Assembly (NCBI GenBank): GCA_009996555.1
Contig: JAACZX010000045.1
Coordinates: 1 to 10,450 of the forward strand
Length of the DNA: 10,450 nt
Origin: Chitinophagaceae bacterium
GTDB lineage: Bacteria; Bacteroidota; Bacteroidia; Chitinophagales; Chitinophagaceae
Direction of reading: 5' to 3'
Each line of letters opens with the position of its first letter. The first letter of the stretch is position 1. The notes beneath the pieces were generated by a model, which saw nothing but the letters and a program-made list of their open reading frames with translations, searched no databases and was not told the DNA's origin. The position numbers and the translations under genes are program-made. Positions 7,252 to 10,450 of this stretch are shown here, one piece after another.

Positions 7252-8406
7252 TTACAAAATTCTTTTTGAACTACTGAAATCATTTGCAAGCAGCACAATA
7301 CCCGGTTGCTTACTTTTTTCAAAACTTCCCAAATTGTTTTCCCATTGCAATGCTTTGGCAGCATTGATTGTTGCCATTTGCAAAACCTGCTCAGTTGTTG
7401 CAGTGGTATGTTGAAGCAGTGCCTGCATTTCTTTTGCAATACTCAGTTGCCAGTTACTGCTGTAACTGTCGGTGCCCAATACAAGTGTGCAATGATGTTG
7501 CTGAAACAAATGTACAGGTGGTGTTTTATTTTCAATATACAGGTTAGCATTGGGGCATAAACAGTACACAAGTTGTAATCCATTGTTTGCAGCATAATCG
7601 TTTGCCCAAATAATATCTTCTTCAGGCATAAACGTATTATGCACAAGTAAAATGGTTTGGCTATTATTAAAAAATGGAAGATAAGAACGTATACTACTTT
7701 TGCCTGTTACAGAAAATGGAGATGATTCAATACCAAATATCCGGAACAGCTTTAAAAAATCACCGGTACCTGTTTTATACAATTCATCTTCCGCTGCTGT
7801 TTCCTGGTTATGAATGGAAATAATTTGCCCCTGCGTTGCATCATTGATCAGCTGAAATGTTTTTGTTGAAATACTATACGGTGCATGTGGCACAAGTGAG
7901 GTGCGGTGCGCTGTTTGTAATATATGGGCAACTGCTTCGTATTGCTTCATATTCTCTTCAGCTTTTGTATCATAAAACCCAAGCACTTCTACAAAATTCT
8001 GCCAACGGATGCGGCTCCTGTTTTTTACTGCTGCAGTATCGGCGGTATTACCAATATCACCCACGGCCACAATACCGTTGCTGAACATTTCCTCTTCTGC
8101 TGCTTCAATAGCCGCATCAATCACTTCTTTTGCAAATCCTCGCTTTGTAACAACGGAACACAGGAAATCAACCAGGCCCGTATGTGGTGGAATAACATGT
8201 TTAAGATGGCTTAATTCAAGATGGCAATGTGCATTGATCAACCCGGGCGATAAAACACCTTCGAGCAACTGCACGCCCTCACCGGCATCGGTTATGTGCA
8301 CTATATCCTGTACAGTTCCGCTTTCATCAGTGATCAATACTTCATCATCGGTGCGGAGCCGGTACCCATCAAACAATTGATCAGCCTTGAATTTCCTGTA
8401 TTGCAT
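7252..8406 (-). CDS. Amidohydrolase-superfamily deaminase (ATZ/TRZ-like)
   Basis: Predicted 384-residue cytoplasmic metal-dependent hydrolase of the amidohydrolase superfamily. Visible active-site residues are the HxH motif in GLINAHCHLELSH (H60, H62), H174 in VPHAPYS, H199 and E202 in IHNQE, H256 in LLVHN, and D313 in LGTDSYSSN. This set matches one divalent metal plus a catalytic glutamate, as in aminohydrolases acting on nucleoside-type rings. The HxHLE[LF]S signature also occurs in 6-aminofutalosine deaminases of the futalosine menaquinone route, so that is one candidate role. S-adenosylhomocysteine/5'-methylthioadenosine deaminase-like activity is another. No menaquinone or purine gene is adjacent to decide. 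The gene converges on recO (25-bp gap) and is divergent from prfA. The ATG at 8406 gives the normal short beta-sandwich lead-in before the barrel. Confidence 0.88.
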   Translation of the reverse strand: MQYRKFKADQLFDGYRLRTDDEVLITDESGTVQDIVHITDAGEGVQLLEGVLSPGLINAHCHLELSHLKHVIPPHTGLVDFLCSVVTKRGFAKEVIDAAIEAAEEEMFSNGIVAVGDIGNTADTAAVKNRSRIRWQNFVEVLGFYDTKAEENMKQYEAVAHILQTAHRTSLVPHAPYSISTKTFQLINDATQGQIISIHNQETAAEDELYKTGTGDFLKLFRIFGIESSPFSVTGKSSIRSYLPFFNNSQTILLVHNTFMPEEDIIWANDYAANNGLQLVYCLCPNANLYIENKTPPVHLFQQHHCTLVLGTDSYSSNWQLSIAKEMQALLQHTTATTEQVLQMATINAAKALQWENNLGSFEKSKQPGIVLLANDFSSSKRIL

Positions 8407-8419
8407 GCATTAATTCATT

Positions 8420-8427
8420 TAAATTTG
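8420..8427 (+). promoter_or_regulatory. Candidate -7 box of prfA
   Basis: TAAATTTG is a perfect TAnnTTTG match pointing toward prfA. A TTG at 8401-8403 lies 16 nt upstream, slightly closer than the usual -33 spacing. Transcription would start near 8433, leaving a leader of roughly 44 nt before the ATG at 8477. Function is inferred from consensus and position. Confidence 0.45.
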
Positions 8428-8432
8428 CCGCT

Positions 8433-8440
8433 CAAATTTA
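8433..8440 (-). promoter_or_regulatory. Candidate -7 box of the amidohydrolase gene
   Basis: On the minus strand this reads TAAATTTG, a perfect TAnnTTTG match pointing toward the amidohydrolase. Transcription would start near 8427, about 20 nt before its ATG at 8406. I see no clear -33 TTG at the expected distance, so the call rests on the -7 box and the gene layout. Confidence 0.4.
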
Positions 8441-8476
8441 AGGTGAAACAATTCCCTTTCAGAAGTACGATCATTT

Positions 8477-9538
8477 ATGCTGGATAAATTAGAAGCAATA
8501 CAGGCGAGGTTTGATGAAGTGGGTGTGGCGTTGACCAATCCCGAAATTGTTGCCAACAACAAACAGTTTTCGGCGTTGAGTAAGGAATACCGCAGTCTTG
8601 AAAAAGTGGTACAGGCCCGTAAGGAATATCTTGGAGTGTTGAACGATGTACAGGGCTATAAAGAAGCATTGAACGGAAATGATGAAGAGTTGCGTGAAAT
8701 GGCGAAGGAAGAGTTGCCTTCACTTGAAGAAAAGAAAGATGAATTAGAAAAGCATATCCGCCAATTGTTGATACCAAAAGATCCGCAGGATGATAAAAAT
8801 GCCATCCTTGAAATTCGTGCAGGTACCGGTGGCGATGAAGCCAGTTTGTTTGCCGGCGATCTGCTACGCATGTACATTAAATATTGCGAACGCCGTGGCT
8901 GGAAAACTGCTGTACTCAGCGAAAACGAAGGAACTGTTGGTGGCTATAAAGAAGTGCAACTTGAAGTTACAGGTGATGATGTATATGGTATACTCAAGTT
9001 TGAAAGTGGCGTGCACCGTGTACAACGTGTACCTGCCACAGAAACCAGCGGCCGTGTTCATACCAGTGCAGCAACTGTGGCCGTTATGCCCGAAGCAGAG
9101 GAAATTGATTTTGAGTTAAGAGAAAGTGATGTAAAAATGGAAACTGCCAGAAGTGGTGGTGCCGGTGGACAGAACGTAAACAAGGTTGAAACCAAGGTAA
9201 TGCTTACACATGTTCCGACAGGAACAGTGGTTATTTGCCAAACGGAGCGTACACAGCTGGCCAACCGTGAAAAAGCCATGCAGATGCTGCGTACACGTTT
9301 GTACGAAGAGCAGGTGCGGAAACAGGAAGAAGAAATTGCCCGCCAGCGGAAGAGTTTGGTAAGTACCGGCGACAGAAGTGCCAAGATCAGAACATATAAT
9401 TTCCCGCAAGGCCGTGTAACGGATCACCGTATTGGTCTTACATTATATAACCTTGATGCAGTGCTTAACGGTGAAATTGAAGAGCTGATCGATGCGCTGC
9501 AATTTGCAGAAAATGCGGAAAAACTAACCCTGCAGTAA
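8477..9538 (+). CDS. prfA: Peptide chain release factor 1 (RF1)
   Basis: Class I translation termination factor that reads UAA and UAG in the ribosomal A site and triggers peptide release. The 353-residue length is typical of RF1. An N-terminal helical domain (about 1-100) is followed by the PCRF-type domain containing [20 protein letters not shown]. The stop-codon-reading PxT tripeptide is P186-A187-T188 in [14 protein letters not shown], which separates RF1 from RF2 (SPF). The catalytic GGQ is G230-G231-Q232 in [13 protein letters not shown], whose glutamine is normally methylated by PrmC. No programmed frameshift is present, as expected for RF1. No prmC or hemA lies beside it, unlike in enterobacteria. 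It is expressed from the 70-bp region shared with the amidohydrolase and is followed by 293 bp without a gene. Confidence 0.98.
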   Translation: MLDKLEAIQARFDEVGVALTNPEIVANNKQFSALSKEYRSLEKVVQARKEYLGVLNDVQGYKEALNGNDEELREMAKEELPSLEEKKDELEKHIRQLLIPKDPQDDKNAILEIRAGTGGDEASLFAGDLLRMYIKYCERRGWKTAVLSENEGTVGGYKEVQLEVTGDDVYGILKFESGVHRVQRVPATETSGRVHTSAATVAVMPEAEEIDFELRESDVKMETARSGGAGGQNVNKVETKVMLTHVPTGTVVICQTERTQLANREKAMQMLRTRLYEEQVRKQEEEIARQRKSLVSTGDRSAKIRTYNFPQGRVTDHRIGLTLYNLDAVLNGEIEELIDALQFAENAEKLTLQ

Positions 9539-9831
9539 TAGGAAACCCTAAAGGGGTATCAATCTCACACTACATTTCATTCATGCTTTATCCGATAATC
9601 CGGGTGAAGAATATGATGTTATTTTACACTGTGCCTGGTAAAGCAGTTCAGTCGAACGTTTCATGCAGCAACAAAACCGAAAGCATGTTGCAGAAGACAT
9701 AATCTGCACTGTTTTGGCCAGATGCAAAACAAAAAACCATTTCCGGCATTTTATTTTCTTTCAGCACAGAATCAGCTGCGGAGAGAAACAAAACAAAGGA
9801 AACAATTTAAAATCCAATAAATCCAGTAACT
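9539..9831. other. 293-bp intergenic region between prfA and the lipoprotein gene
   Basis: I see no convincing gene here. The region has only a weak 4-bp hairpin just after prfA (ACCC 9545-9548 with GGGT 9554-9557) without a T-tract. It also holds a separated inverted repeat, GCAACA (9668-9673) and TGTTGC (9686-9691), and an A-rich final 60 bases before the lipoprotein start. No exact TAnnTTTG box is present; TACATTTC at 9571-9578 is a one-off match. The promoter of the next gene should lie here but cannot be placed. Confidence 0.5.
9811..9828. repeat. Tandem 9-bp repeat just before the lipoprotein start
   Basis: AATCCAATA (9811-9819) and AATCCAGTA (9820-9828) are adjacent copies with one mismatch, ending 3 bases before the ATG at 9832. 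They occupy the ribosome-landing region, which has no Shine-Dalgarno-like sequence. This may be simple low-complexity leader sequence. Confidence 0.25.
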
Positions 9832-10450
9832 ATGAAAAGGGTACTTTTCTATGCATTGCTGCTTACGCTTGCAGCTTCTTGTCAAAAAAGCGATAATCTT
9901 CAACCCGAAACAACAGCAGAATTTCAGCAACCATCTAAGGCAAAGCCGGAAGCGTGTGATTTCTTAAAAGGAAATTATAATGTGATCAGCCGGGGACAGT
10001 TGTTCGAAAATAACATCACTGCAAAAGGAAGAGACCGTGATAAAGACGGTATTGTTGATGCTGTTGATAACTGCCCTACAACTTACAATCCTGATCAGCT
10101 CGATTCAAATAAAGATGGTATTGGTGATGCATGTGATACAAAGACCATCACAACCAATCCAACAACACCCGTTACTACATCTGCATGGGTGATTTATCTC
10201 GATTTCGATGGCCAAACTGTAAGCACTCCATATTGGAATGGCGGTGTTAGTTTTTACTGCACACCTTCAGGTTTTTCTGCAACAGAAATTGCAAACATAT
10301 TGGCAGAAGTAAAGAGCGATTATGCTGTGTTTCCCACAATTACTGTAACTACTGATTCAACTGTATACTTTTCTGCAAGCAGTACCAAACGTCAGCGTGT
10401 GATTATAACCGAAAATCATTCCTGGTATGGCGCAGCGGGTGGAGTAGCTT
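9832..10450 (+). CDS. Lipoprotein with TSP3 repeat and probable metallopeptidase domain (runs off right edge)
   Basis: The frame is open from ATG 9832 to the window end (206 codons seen), so the protein is C-terminally incomplete. Seen: a lipoprotein signal peptide with lipobox LAASC (C17); then QKSDN, similar to the lipoprotein export signal known from Capnocytophaga (QKDDE-like), suggesting surface exposure. A thrombospondin type 3 calcium-binding repeat follows at about residues 68-102, with DRDKDG and DSNKDG loops and a C81/C101 pair. From about 118 the pattern YLDFDGQTV, then [17 protein letters not shown] and finally WYGAAGGVA resembles the N-terminal part of a Bacteroidota secreted zinc-metallopeptidase family. 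In that family an HExxHxxG zinc site comes further downstream, here beyond the window, so catalysis is not shown. ATG 9832 is chosen because the signal peptide starts there. Its likely role is degradation of extracellular protein (inference). Confidence 0.82.
   Translation, partial: MKRVLFYALLLTLAASCQKSDNLQPETTAEFQQPSKAKPEACDFLKGNYNVISRGQLFENNITAKGRDRDKDGIVDAVDNCPTTYNPDQLDSNKDGIGDACDTKTITTNPTTPVTTSAWVIYLDFDGQTVSTPYWNGGVSFYCTPSGFSATEIANILAEVKSDYAVFPTITVTTDSTVYFSASSTKRQRVIITENHSWYGAAGGVA

Larger units (their letters stand above)
8419..8441. repeat. 9-bp-arm inverted repeat in the prfA/amidohydrolase divergent region
   Basis: The arms TTAAATTTG (8419-8427) and CAAATTTAA (8433-8441) are perfect inverted repeats separated by CCGCT. 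Each arm contains a full TAnnTTTG promoter box on one strand. The element lies 12 bp before the amidohydrolase start and 35 bp before the prfA start. It may be an operator, a paired promoter core, or both. Confidence 0.6.

Noticed and set aside
9545..9557. Possible terminator hairpin after prfA
   Set aside because: Only four base pairs (ACCC with GGGT) and no following T-tract, so it does not meet the intrinsic terminator pattern.
9663..9896. 77-codon plus-strand open frame before the lipoprotein
   Set aside because: It overlaps the well-supported lipoprotein signal peptide in another frame, and its lysine/asparagine-rich product reflects the A-rich leader.
1..10450. Mobile element, CRISPR, toxin-antitoxin or defence system
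   Set aside because: No transposase, integrase, regularly spaced repeats, or small paired genes are visible; gene content and codon character look uniform and core-like.

Overview
The window looks like a chromosomal segment of a Bacteroidota bacterium, most likely of the Chitinophagales/Chitinophagaceae type. The evidence is a SusC/RagA-type TonB-linked outer-membrane protein, a PorZ-like component of the type IX secretion system (T9SS), TAnnTTTG-type -7 promoter boxes, few purine-rich Shine-Dalgarno sites, and moderate A+T-rich composition (by eye). I found no tRNA, rRNA, CRISPR array, insertion sequence or phage gene. Most genes are ordinary core functions.

Layout, left to right. (1) On the minus strand, the N-terminal two-fifths or so of a SusC-like receptor runs off the left edge, preceded by a 181-bp upstream region with a candidate promoter. 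(2) Also on the minus strand is a complete two-lobed RND/MMPL-family membrane transporter. (3) A 186-bp divergent intergenic region separates it from a plus-strand pair, porZ (T9SS attachment-complex beta-propeller protein) and recO (recombinational repair), only 8 bp apart and probably co-transcribed. (4) A minus-strand amidohydrolase/deaminase converges on recO with a 25-bp gap. (5) A compact 70-bp divergent region carries a 9-bp-arm inverted repeat, each arm of which contains a perfect TAnnTTTG box, one facing each gene. It drives prfA (release factor 1) to the right and the amidohydrolase to the left. (6) After a 293-bp non-coding stretch comes the start of a lipoprotein with a surface-export-like signal, a thrombospondin type 3 calcium-binding repeat and the beginning of what looks like a secreted zinc metallopeptidase domain. 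It is cut by the right edge.

How the genes relate. The SusC protein, PorZ and the terminal lipoprotein all act at the outer membrane or cell surface: glycan or nutrient uptake, T9SS cargo anchoring, and probable extracellular proteolysis. recO, prfA and the amidohydrolase are cytoplasmic housekeeping or metabolic genes. I see no clear new multi-gene system. The points most worth a second look are the face-to-face dyad promoter region before prfA, the predicted surface metallopeptidase lipoprotein, the near-leaderless porZ promoter arrangement, the odd TTG start of recO, and the asymmetric intramembrane acidic residue in the RND transporter.
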